Source: Bacillota bacterium (GTDB taxonomy: Bacteria; Bacillota; Clostridia; Lachnospirales; Lachnospiraceae). From it: a stretch of DNA of 64,000 nt. Below the pieces are notes generated by a model. That model worked only from the letters and a program-made list of their open reading frames with translations, was not told the DNA's origin and made no database searches. Of this stretch, positions 15,491 through 23,475 are shown piece after piece. Made by a program: the position numbers and the translations under genes. The stretch lies in contig JAEZMV010000018.1 in the NCBI GenBank assembly GCA_023414875.1, positions 186,001-250,000 of the forward strand. The letters are read 5' to 3'. Position 1 is the stretch's first letter, and each line of letters starts with the position of its first letter.

Positions 15491-15536
15491 TAGACCTATA
15501 AGATGGATCTATCATCCATTTTATAGGTCTTTTTTA
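15491..15536 (+). terminator. Strong terminator, probably the original GGGtGRT operon terminator
   Basis: AGACCTATAAGATGGA (15492-15507) pairs with TCCATTTTATAGGTCT (15515-15530), followed by five or more T. It sits directly after the displaced 3' remnant. Confidence 0.85.
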
Positions 15537-15730
15537 TATTCATTTCTATAATGTCAGTATTTAGCATAATAGGAAAGTGCAATTTATTTTCGTTAATTGT
15601 CGAAATATGAGTTTTTGTAACATAATTTGTAAACAAATCATACTATGGTAGAGATACTAAAACATCTAATTGTATAAGTGATGCCATAGAAGTACTAATA
15701 ATAGTTGAATTGATGATATGGAGGTGAAAT

Positions 15731-17716
15731 ATGGCTAAGAATTTAAATAATATCGCATTATGTTATCATGGTATGACTTCCAATAAAGATGAGAAGTCCA
15801 ATTATATTACCTATATTGAGGATTTTCAAGGACAGATAATGCACCTTGAAGCCTTAGGGTATAAATTTGTGAAACCTTCTGATTTTAATAAACAGTATAA
15901 TAAGTTGACTAAACCTTCATTTCCGATCGCAACGATTATATTTGATGATGCACTGGAAAGTGTCAGTATTGCTACGATCTGGCTTGCGGAAAAATCAATA
16001 CCCTTCGGGATTGCAGTTATTGGTCAAAGATTACGTAAGCTGGATCCTGAAGCGGGATATGCATCCTGGAAAGACATTAACACGGCAGTAGAAAGCGGTT
16101 TGTGTGAAGTACTTCATCATACGTATAATATGCATCATTTTTGTTTAAAAAAAGAAGAAAATGAAATTTTGAATTCTCCCATACTCGAGGGAACCTGGTT
16201 TATTGACCACGGTGATTTCATGTATATGGCAAACGGTGATACCCGTAGGTATTTTGATATGTCCCATGTCAATCAGATGGCTTGGGGATTTCCGCTTTTT
16301 GGTACAGATATTAAAACAGATAAAGCAATAAATAGTTTAGTAAAATTTAAAGCCAATACAGATATTGCGGTCGATCGTTTGAGACTATGGGCTTGTCTGC
16401 ATAACCCATATGGGAAAGGATATAGTGCCAGGGTTCAAATACTATTGAATAACAGTATTGTTGCAGATACTGTAATAGAGCCTAAAAAATATAAAATAGT
16501 AAAGCAATGGCCTGAACGGGAATTTGTTACAATACCGTTTAAAAAAAAATATGATATCAAAAAGGGAAATACCTATGAGATAAAGTTCATTACTCAAAAT
16601 ACCGGTAATGCTGCATTTATGATATATGCGATACCCGATTTTACCGGGGACTTTAAGCTGACAACATCCTGCACTGCGATGACTTTTCCTGAAAATATAC
16701 AATGGCCGGCGAGAGCCTGTATCATATTAGCTGATGGAACAGGTAAAACGGCTACATCCAATGATTATTTGGCATACGTTAAGGCTGACTTGAATATGAA
16801 TAATCAAGTGATAACGAAATATTTAAATGCCACCTGGAATACTAGGTCTACCGGATATAAAGAGACGGATACACTAAGTGCTATTGTTTTAGGCGGAACT
16901 TATTCCAATGGAGAGTTAGCTTCTACAAAGATATTTATCCATGCAGACGAGTCATTTACTACCGAGATATTAAGATTTAAATACGCAGGACGTTTAGGGA
17001 ATGAATATCCTCTGATCATGGATATCTTTATCAATGATCAAAAGGTGGGTAGTTTTGAAGCAAGCTGGTGGGATTGGCATTGGCAGGAGGTTGAAATCAA
17101 ATCCTTTAACTTCTTAGCAAGAAAGGATTATGAGATACGGTTTGATACGAAAAATGTGAGTCCCTTCGGTCAAGGGCTAGTCAGGGTTTATATGGAACAA
17201 CCAAAATCGCCGCAGCCCATCTGGAATTCAGAATTAAATAGAATTGTAGCACCCCCGGATACGGATTTTGAACATGAGATCTTATATGAGGTATCTAATC
17301 CTGAAGGATCGGATGTATTCCCTGATGGAGCAGTTGTCAGCAAGGATACGAATTTTAAGTGGGTATTTTATGAACCCTATGACGGACCTGGCAAAGTGTT
17401 CCTTGAGATGTTATCCTGTACTTCAGGAAAAGTAGTAACTCCGAAGCAAATATGTTACCCGTTTGGATCTTATTATGCATCCCAGGTAACCTCAAAACTG
17501 CTTCCTAAGAAAGAGGATATTCACCCTGATCTAAAAGGTATACTGACGGGAATGGGAACTAAATCAGGATATTCCGTTTGGGATGATCCTGTTAGTAGTC
17601 TTAAAAATATCAATCTCAGGTATAGCGAATATATAATACCAAGATATTTAATCGAAGGAAGTACGAATCAAACTCAGGTAATTAAGAATTTAGATAAATT
17701 TATTGGATACAAATAA
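15731..17716 (+). CDS. Polysaccharide deacetylase-like protein with split NodB domain (copy 1)
   Basis: 661 residues, GGAGG before ATG 15731, no signal peptide or membrane helix. Residues 1-140 look like the first half of a NodB fold: IALCYHG, FDDA (71-74, metal-binding Asp) and HHTYNMHH (129-136, His motif). Residues about 190-320 and 385-500 look like two beta-sandwich domains, with conserved WACLHNPYGKGYSARVQI and WWDWHWQEVEI. The NodB fold seems to resume at ICYPFGSYY (576-579 YPFG) and ends IPRYLIEG. The reaction expected of the family is N-deacetylation of an amino sugar polymer. The large insert and lack of a signal peptide make the substrate unclear. A close paralogue follows directly, and a GT2 synthase operon converges on the pair. 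Confidence 0.75.
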   Translation: MAKNLNNIALCYHGMTSNKDEKSNYITYIEDFQGQIMHLEALGYKFVKPSDFNKQYNKLTKPSFPIATIIFDDALESVSIATIWLAEKSIPFGIAVIGQRLRKLDPEAGYASWKDINTAVESGLCEVLHHTYNMHHFCLKKEENEILNSPILEGTWFIDHGDFMYMANGDTRRYFDMSHVNQMAWGFPLFGTDIKTDKAINSLVKFKANTDIAVDRLRLWACLHNPYGKGYSARVQILLNNSIVADTVIEPKKYKIVKQWPEREFVTIPFKKKYDIKKGNTYEIKFITQNTGNAAFMIYAIPDFTGDFKLTTSCTAMTFPENIQWPARACIILADGTGKTATSNDYLAYVKADLNMNNQVITKYLNATWNTRSTGYKETDTLSAIVLGGTYSNGELASTKIFIHADESFTTEILRFKYAGRLGNEYPLIMDIFINDQKVGSFEASWWDWHWQEVEIKSFNFLARKDYEIRFDTKNVSPFGQGLVRVYMEQPKSPQPIWNSELNRIVAPPDTDFEHEILYEVSNPEGSDVFPDGAVVSKDTNFKWVFYEPYDGPGKVFLEMLSCTSGKVVTPKQICYPFGSYYASQVTSKLLPKKEDIHPDLKGILTGMGTKSGYSVWDDPVSSLKNINLRYSEYIIPRYLIEGSTNQTQVIKNLDKFIGYK

Positions 17717-17737
17717 CTTATTTCGATGGAGGTTTAT

Positions 17738-19711
17738 ATGTCTTTAGAATTAAATAATATTGCATTATGTTATCACGGATTTACATTAAATATAAGTGAA
17801 AAATCAAATTATATTACCTATATTGAAGACTTCAAAGAGCAGATCAATCACCTAGATACCTTGGGCTATGATTTTGTGAAACCTTCTGAATTTTATACAT
17901 GGTATAATAATGTTCAAGTTCCTCCAACACCAATTGCAACAATAATATTTGATGACGCTCTTCAAAGCTTTAATCTTGCTGCAGAGTGGCTGGAAAGCAA
18001 AGCCATACCTTATGGTGTAGCTGTTATTGGGCAAAGGTTATGTAAACAAACTCCTGAAGAAGGATATGCATCATGGCAGGAGCTTCGCTCAGCCGTCGAC
18101 AGCGGATTATGTGAAATTCTTCATCACACTTATAATATGCACCATTTTTGCTTGATCAATGAAGACAATGAGATTGTCACAGCGCCTATATTAGAGGGGC
18201 CATGCTATGTAGACAATGGGGATTTCGTTTATATAGAGGAAGGAGATATCAGGCGATACTTTGATATGTCACATATCAATAGGGCATCTTGGGGATTTCC
18301 GTTGTTTGGTACGGATCATAACACCAATCAAAGTCTGACCAGTGCTATTACATTTAAAGCGAAGACTAGCGTACTGGCTAATCAAATGAGAGTCTGGGCT
18401 TGTCTGCATAGTCCATATGGTAGCGGTTACAGCGTACAGGTTCAAATTAAGATTAATGGCAGAATCGTTGTAAATACGGTAATAAATCCTGTTGAATATG
18501 AAACTAGAACCCAGTGGCCGGAACGTGAGTTCATAACAATTCCTTTTTCAGAGAGTTACCAAATACAGCAGGGTAATAGCTATACAATTGAGTTTGTTAC
18601 GCAAAATACAGGGAATGCTGTTTTTATGATTTATGTAATTCCTGACTTTTCAGGAGATTATAGCTTGACTACCACGTGTACAGATATGACATTCCCTAAG
18701 AATGTACAATGGCCTGCAAGAGCATGTATTATCTTAACCGATGGCACCGGTACGTCAGTGACGTCAGGTGAGTATCAAGCTTATATTCAGGCAGATTTGA
18801 ATAAAAACAAACAGGTAATACAAAAATATCTGAATGCCTCCTGGAGTGCCAGGTCTACCGGATATGAAGAGTCTGATATGTTGAGCACTATCGTTTTAGG
18901 GGGAACTTATTCCAATGGACAGTTGGCCGATACTAAGATAAGATTTCATTCGGTGGAAACTTTTACTGCTGAGATACTGAGATTTAAATATGCTTCGCGC
19001 CTAGGCAGCAGATATCCCTTAATTATGGATGTTTATATCAATGATGTAAAGGTTGGCAGGTTTGAATCAAACTGGTGGGAATGGAATTGGCAGGAGATAG
19101 AAATAGAAGCATATCAATTTATATCAGGTAATGATTATATCATTCGCTTCGAAACCAGAAATGCAAGTCCGTATGGTCTGGGACTAATGAGATTGTATAT
19201 GAATCAACCAAGCTCACCGCGTCCTATATGGAATGAAGAGATGAATACATTTATTGCACTCCCGGCTTCCGAATTTACGCATGAAGCCCTGTATGAGGTT
19301 GTGAATACGGAAGGAACAGATGTGTATCCGGATGGAGTAATCATAGATAATAGCACGAATTACCACTATGTTACGAATGTAGCATATGATGGACCTGGCA
19401 AAGTGTTTTTGGAAATACTAGGTTGCACTTCAGGCTCGGTGAGAATACCAACTCAGATATGTTATCCATTTGGAGCATATTACTCAATGATATCGGCAAA
19501 TCAAAAAGAGGATATTCACTCTGATCTGAAAAATGTTTTACTTGGAGTCGGAGTTGATTCCGGATATGCAGTTTGGGATAATCCGGTTAGCAGTTTAAAA
19601 GATATTAGTCTTCAATATAGTGAATACGTCATGCCAAGATATCTGATCGAAGGGATCACAGTCCAGACACAGGTAATACAGAATATTGATATATTTATAG
19701 GAAATGTGTAA
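17738..19711 (+). CDS. Polysaccharide deacetylase-like protein with split NodB domain (copy 2)
   Basis: 657 residues from ATG 17738 (GGAGG at a normal distance; the ATG at 17726 precedes the ribosome site). It is collinear with copy 1 over its entire length: LNNIALCYHG, IATIIFDDALQS, ILHHTYNMHHFC, two predicted beta-sandwich segments, ICYPFGAYY and the MPRYLIEG end. No secretion signal. The genes are 21 bases apart and arose by tandem duplication; the central sandwiches have diverged more than the deacetylase parts. Both are probably co-transcribed. The role is inferred as carbohydrate modification connected with the opposite-strand synthase. Confidence 0.75.
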   Translation: MSLELNNIALCYHGFTLNISEKSNYITYIEDFKEQINHLDTLGYDFVKPSEFYTWYNNVQVPPTPIATIIFDDALQSFNLAAEWLESKAIPYGVAVIGQRLCKQTPEEGYASWQELRSAVDSGLCEILHHTYNMHHFCLINEDNEIVTAPILEGPCYVDNGDFVYIEEGDIRRYFDMSHINRASWGFPLFGTDHNTNQSLTSAITFKAKTSVLANQMRVWACLHSPYGSGYSVQVQIKINGRIVVNTVINPVEYETRTQWPEREFITIPFSESYQIQQGNSYTIEFVTQNTGNAVFMIYVIPDFSGDYSLTTTCTDMTFPKNVQWPARACIILTDGTGTSVTSGEYQAYIQADLNKNKQVIQKYLNASWSARSTGYEESDMLSTIVLGGTYSNGQLADTKIRFHSVETFTAEILRFKYASRLGSRYPLIMDVYINDVKVGRFESNWWEWNWQEIEIEAYQFISGNDYIIRFETRNASPYGLGLMRLYMNQPSSPRPIWNEEMNTFIALPASEFTHEALYEVVNTEGTDVYPDGVIIDNSTNYHYVTNVAYDGPGKVFLEILGCTSGSVRIPTQICYPFGAYYSMISANQKEDIHSDLKNVLLGVGVDSGYAVWDNPVSSLKDISLQYSEYVMPRYLIEGITVQTQVIQNIDIFIGNV

Positions 19712-19763
19712 GCTTTGATCTGGATTAGGACCAAATTTATATTATTTAAGAAGTTAGAAAAAT

Positions 19764-19939
19764 AGGGGCTGTTGCAAAAATCTTTTCTAATACTATGTTG
19801 GAGTAATACATTCCCACCTGTCAGCATGGCTTTCTTATAGATAAGCCATACTGGTGCGAGAGGAGCAGGAAAAATCTCGAAAGGAAATGATATTGCTCCA
19901 ACATTAATGCTGATTAAGTCTTGTTTTGCAACAGCCCCT
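19764..19939. mobile_element. MITE-like element with GGGGCTGTTGCAAAA ends
   Basis: Perfect inverted termini AGGGGCTGTTGCAAAA (19764-19779) and its complement (19924-19939). The inside is also imperfectly palindromic (ATGTTGGAGTAATA against its partner near 19900, and AAGCCATACTGG arms around 19830-19850). The ends resemble those of common Firmicutes IS families (CTGTTGCAAA). No transposase frame is present. It lies between two convergent operons and may also terminate both. Confidence 0.6.
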
Positions 19940-19948
19940 TGACTTAAT

Positions 19949-21199
19949 TCATTCATTATGATCAATTCTTTGTGGACTGCTCCACTTACTACTCTTTTCT
20001 GAATTACCGAATAACCCTTCAACAGAAGTTATTACTGCCAGTGTCGGATTGATGATAAAGAATGCAAGAGGATACCAACAAGCAGTGGATATACATTTGA
20101 TTAAGCTCTTATTATAACGGTATCCGACTAAGATACCTGCTAGCGTCTGCATGATAAATAGAAAACTGGCAAAGGCTCCATTCCATCCAGGAAAAATACC
20201 ATTAATTTGAGGGTTGACTAATAAGGAGATTAATAAAAATAATATAGTACCAATAAAACAAAATGCCCAAACAAGACTTATAAGAAGTTCTACATACACT
20301 AACCAAAGTCGAAACAGGTGTAGCTTTGAAAAAACTCCTTTATGCTGTCTTAATAAATGCCAGCCGCCTAGTACCCATCTTTTACGTTGCTTTACATATT
20401 GCTTCAGGTTTTTAGGAACGCTGATATAAGCAACGGCTCTAGGCTCAAATAAGACTCGATTGAAGGTTCGCTGTATGCGCCATGAGATATCAATATCTTC
20501 TGTAGCAGTGTAGGATGAAAATCCGCCAACTTGCTTTAAAACTTCGGTGTTATAAATTGTTGCACAGCCTGATACTGTATAAATACTTCCCAAGATACTT
20601 TGAGATCTCTTAATAAGTCCGACGATGGATGCAAAATCTGCGCACTGTAATTTTCCCCAGAAATCCGAACAATCCTTCGGATATACATTGGCAGTCACTG
20701 CTCCGATATTACGTTTTGTTATGAATGGAGAGACTAGGTGGTTAAGTGCATTTTTCTCTAAAATTGTATCTGCATCGAGGACTAATACAAGTGGCGAATT
20801 AACTAATTGTAGCGCCGCGTTGAGAGCTTTAGCTTTACCGCGATTTTCTTTTAAAGCTAATAAATGAAAGTATGGAATATCTTCGATATATTGTCTGATT
20901 ATATCAGCAGTACAATCGGAGCTGGCATCATCAATAAACAATACTTTATAATTTAAATACTTAAGAAATACTAGATTTTCACAGGTTGTACGAATAATGT
21001 TTTCTTCGTTGTGGCAAGGGACTAGAATTGTTACGGATGGTAAAAATCGGTGTAGGCCCTTATAACGTCTTTTATTAAGTTCATTCAGGTATACAAAATA
21101 AATACCACTTACTAGCCATATTGCGCATAAGGTGACAGGATATAAGAATACAAATGAGTATATTATTTTTGATAAAGCATAAAAAAAATCAGTGTGCAT
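19949..21199 (-). CDS. Processive family 2 glycosyltransferase, membrane synthase
   Basis: 416 residues from ATG 21199, which has AAAGGAG and overlaps the upstream gene's end by 11 bases (translational coupling). N-terminal membrane helix at about residues 10-38. The cytosolic GT2 domain has VTILVPCHNEE, DD at 90-91, DAD at 142-144, TED at 233-235 and QRKRW at 271-275, the complete D,D,D,QxxRW set of processive synthases (IcaA/PgaC, cellulose, hyaluronan). Three or more hydrophobic helices follow to the C-terminus. The best analogy is poly-N-acetylglucosamine synthase, because deacetylase-like genes lie next door. The actual polymer is inferred. Confidence 0.88.
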   Translation of the reverse strand: MHTDFFYALSKIIYSFVFLYPVTLCAIWLVSGIYFVYLNELNKRRYKGLHRFLPSVTILVPCHNEENIIRTTCENLVFLKYLNYKVLFIDDASSDCTADIIRQYIEDIPYFHLLALKENRGKAKALNAALQLVNSPLVLVLDADTILEKNALNHLVSPFITKRNIGAVTANVYPKDCSDFWGKLQCADFASIVGLIKRSQSILGSIYTVSGCATIYNTEVLKQVGGFSSYTATEDIDISWRIQRTFNRVLFEPRAVAYISVPKNLKQYVKQRKRWVLGGWHLLRQHKGVFSKLHLFRLWLVYVELLISLVWAFCFIGTILFLLISLLVNPQINGIFPGWNGAFASFLFIMQTLAGILVGYRYNKSLIKCISTACWYPLAFFIINPTLAVITSVEGLFGNSEKSSKWSSPQRIDHNE

Positions 21200-22139
21200 T
21201 TCTTTCAACTCCTTTGCTTGAGTCAGCAGCTGAAACAAGCTCACCATAAAGTCCTTTCGATATTAAGCTTTCAATTAACTGAGAGGTTATTATCGTATTT
21301 TTTTCACAAATTACATTACCTTTATAATCTAATAAATCTTCCTGCAAGGTCAGTCCTAAGAGGAAGGAGTATTCTCTTTCTTCCCATTTCGCATAAGATA
21401 TATTTGTATTATTACGTTGGGTATTTCTGTTGTAGTTTTCTAAATCACTTTTTAGTTCCTTATTTTCCTTTTCTAAATTCCAATTATAAGCCATTAGTTC
21501 ATTTAGATATTCATCCATTTGCTTTTTGTTATACCCTATGAATGACAGTGGGATTTTTTTTTCTTCATGATCATTACTTTCACTCATAATACTGCACTCC
21601 TTTATTCTGTTCAAAAGATTATCTTCCAGGAATATTAAGTTTAGTTCACTCTCAGCAATTTTACGCGCTAATTGTCCGATATATGGATCGTTTAGTATTT
21701 GCCTCAAAAACCCGAGGGCCTCTTTTATATTTCCATCTTTTATCAAAATTGCTGAATAAGAATGCTTTCTTGATGAGGAGAGAATATTTTCCTTCTGTTT
21801 ACAGATAAGTAAAAGACGTTCTTTACTATCAATTATATTATCGTTTTGGTCTAAGGTCACTTCGGACCATGACCAATCCTTTGCATTATTACGAATGAAC
21901 TTTGAAGCCGCATCTGAATGAAAAAATTTATTATCCAGATTTAATCGATTCCATAAAAAACAAAATATAAATAAAATAATTGCCCACAAAGCTATCATTT
22001 GCATGGCATTAACGGTCTTATAAAGCCCTATTTGATGAAACATAAATTGATACCATAGAAATATTAATGCACACCATCCTATTAAGTTTATGGACAGCGA
22101 TCTTACTTTTTTTAAATATTTAACGATGTTTACAGTCAT
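21189..22139 (-). CDS. Membrane protein with two N-terminal helices and a DivIVA-like motif
   Basis: 316 residues from ATG 22139 behind GGAGG. Two hydrophobic helices at about residues 17-35 and 47-63, then LWNRLNL, an arrangement reminiscent of IcaD/PgaD partner subunits of exopolysaccharide synthases. A soluble helical region follows, then LSFIGYNKKQMDEYLNELMA leading into a coiled coil; GYxxxxVDxxL is the signature of DivIVA/GpsB N-termini. The last 50 residues are beta-rich (LGLTLQEDLLDYKGNVICEK). It overlaps the GT2 gene by 11 bases and so is probably its partner or localiser. Both similarities are motif-level only. Confidence 0.7.
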   Translation of the reverse strand: MTVNIVKYLKKVRSLSINLIGWCALIFLWYQFMFHQIGLYKTVNAMQMIALWAIILFIFCFLWNRLNLDNKFFHSDAASKFIRNNAKDWSWSEVTLDQNDNIIDSKERLLLICKQKENILSSSRKHSYSAILIKDGNIKEALGFLRQILNDPYIGQLARKIAESELNLIFLEDNLLNRIKECSIMSESNDHEEKKIPLSFIGYNKKQMDEYLNELMAYNWNLEKENKELKSDLENYNRNTQRNNTNISYAKWEEREYSFLLGLTLQEDLLDYKGNVICEKNTIITSQLIESLISKGLYGELVSAADSSKGVERNAH

Positions 22140-22284
22140 CTGAATGCCTCCGGTAGTAATTAATAAATATTAAGACAATGTTTCAATTTTATACTCATAG
22201 TTATTTTATGCAGAAGGTCATCCGTAGGGTACTTCTTTTGAAGGCGTATTAGCGTAATAAGGAAGATTTCGAAGAGGCATAGGA

Positions 22285-22327
22285 AAGGGGCTTTTACAAA
22301 ATATATAATATTTTGCAAAAGCCCCTT
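22285..22327. terminator. Hairpin with GGGGCTTTT arms
   Basis: AAGGGGCTTTTACAAAATAT pairs with its complement (one mismatch) around a short AT loop. It lies between the small gene at 22353 and the GT2 operon and is likely the small gene's terminator. The ends resemble a reduced version of the element at 19764. Confidence 0.6.
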
Positions 22328-22352
22328 ATTGTGCGCCATACATATGCGCATT

Positions 22353-22517
22353 CTAACGCTTCCTGTCTTCTTCCTCGGCTTCCCTCACAATATCATCCAG
22401 TACATTGATCAGATCATGAATAGAGTTAAGTTCTACGTTTCTTGCTAAGATAGCATTTTTCAAGTCGATAGATAACGTTTCAAATTTATCCTTGATTGCA
22501 GGAGCTACATATGACAT
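22353..22517 (-). CDS. Small conserved-looking helical protein, 54 residues
   Basis: Minus-strand frame from ATG 22517 with GAGGTGAT 3-10 bases upstream. The sequence begins MSYVAPAIKDKFETLSIDLK and ends REAEEEDRKR. It is wholly helical in appearance, acidic, with one likely amphipathic pair of helices (NAILARN and IHDLINVLDDIV). Similar short proteins occur widely in Lachnospiraceae, with no established role known to me. A helical pair of this size could suggest a Spo0E-like phosphatase, but the SQELD signature is absent. Monocistronic, terminator at 22285. Confidence 0.75.
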   Translation of the reverse strand: MSYVAPAIKDKFETLSIDLKNAILARNVELNSIHDLINVLDDIVREAEEEDRKR

Positions 22518-22585
22518 ATCATCACCTCTTGCTTAGATTAACCGAAAGTAAAAAAAATATGTATTACTATCTACAAATCAATAAA

Positions 22586-22637
22586 ACCGGAGGAAACAAC
22601 TATGCCCTATACTTGGGTACGGTTGTTTCGCTCCGGT
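22586..22637 (-). terminator. Terminator of lgt
   Basis: ACCGGAGG-AAACAAC (from 22586) pairs with GTTGTTT-CTCCGGT (to 22637) with a small bulge, followed on the minus strand by TTTATTG. Confidence 0.75.
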
Positions 22638-22646
22638 ATATAATAT

Positions 22647-23432
22647 TTATTGCCCGGTTGAGTGCTTGAACGGCTTGAAGCCTGTAATAAGCCAGATGCC
22701 GATTGGAAGCAATGCAAGACTGATCCATTGTGAGGTTGATATCTGCAGTAAAATTCCACGGGATACATCCCCACGTAAAAATTCAATCAAAAATCTCATA
22801 ACAGAGTAGTAGATCATATAGACACCTAATACATTTCCGGTCTTTTTAGCTTTTGTTGAATATAAAAGTAGTAGTATACTGGCTATAAAATTCAGAACGC
22901 TTTCTGCAAGCTGAGTAGGAAATAAAGCGATGTCCCCCGGAGCCACAAGAGATCTATGAAATATCACATGGCCCGGTCCGTTGTAGGGAATTCCGTAACA
23001 GCAACCTGCAAAATTGCAACCCAGCCTTCCAAAGGCATGGATGATAGGAATGGAGGGTGCAATTAAATCAAGCATTTGAACAGTATTAATTTTGAATTTT
23101 TTGCAGTAAATGAAATAACCCACTAAGGCACCAATCAGACCTCCGTAAAAAACAAATCCTCCCTTAATAATTCCGGCCAGAAGATATGGATTATCAAATA
23201 AGATCTGTCGGTACGAGATTAGTTTTGGTAGTATGGTAAGGATATAAAGTAGCTTTGCCCCGATGAGAAGACCTATGCCTCCAAAACAGGAAGCAAATAG
23301 TACGTCTTCAGCTAATAAATTGTTTTTTTTAGAACGTAGCAGGGCAATAGCAACTCCTACAATCAAACCAATCATGATCATAAGGCCATACATAGCAATC
23401 GTTTTGCCAAATATTTGAAATGTTGGCATCAT
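22647..23432 (-). CDS. lgt: Prolipoprotein diacylglyceryl transferase
   Basis: 261 residues from ATG 23432, behind GGAGG; the frame also allows a TTG six bases upstream. Lgt moves diacylglycerol from phosphatidylglycerol to the lipobox Cys of prelipoproteins in the membrane. Seven hydrophobic helices can be seen, beginning FGKTIAMYGLMIMIG. Conserved motifs are GGFVFYGGLIGALVGYF, HAFGRLGCNFAGCCYG (catalytic-region His and Arg) and a late FLRGDVSRG with Arg. The GCNFAGCCYG form is a variant of GxxGNFxNxE seen in some Firmicutes. Several lipoproteins in this window would be its substrates. It follows the isomerase gene on the same strand by 43 bases. Confidence 0.88.
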   Translation of the reverse strand: MMPTFQIFGKTIAMYGLMIMIGLIVGVAIALLRSKKNNLLAEDVLFASCFGGIGLLIGAKLLYILTILPKLISYRQILFDNPYLLAGIIKGGFVFYGGLIGALVGYFIYCKKFKINTVQMLDLIAPSIPIIHAFGRLGCNFAGCCYGIPYNGPGHVIFHRSLVAPGDIALFPTQLAESVLNFIASILLLLYSTKAKKTGNVLGVYMIYYSVMRFLIEFLRGDVSRGILLQISTSQWISLALLPIGIWLITGFKPFKHSTGQ

Positions 23433-23475
23433 AAGCAAAATCCTCCGTCATCAGATAGATTCGACTTTTATAAGC

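Noticed and set aside
22160..22351. 63-codon minus-strand frame
   Set aside because: Overlaps a terminator hairpin and lacks a ribosome site.
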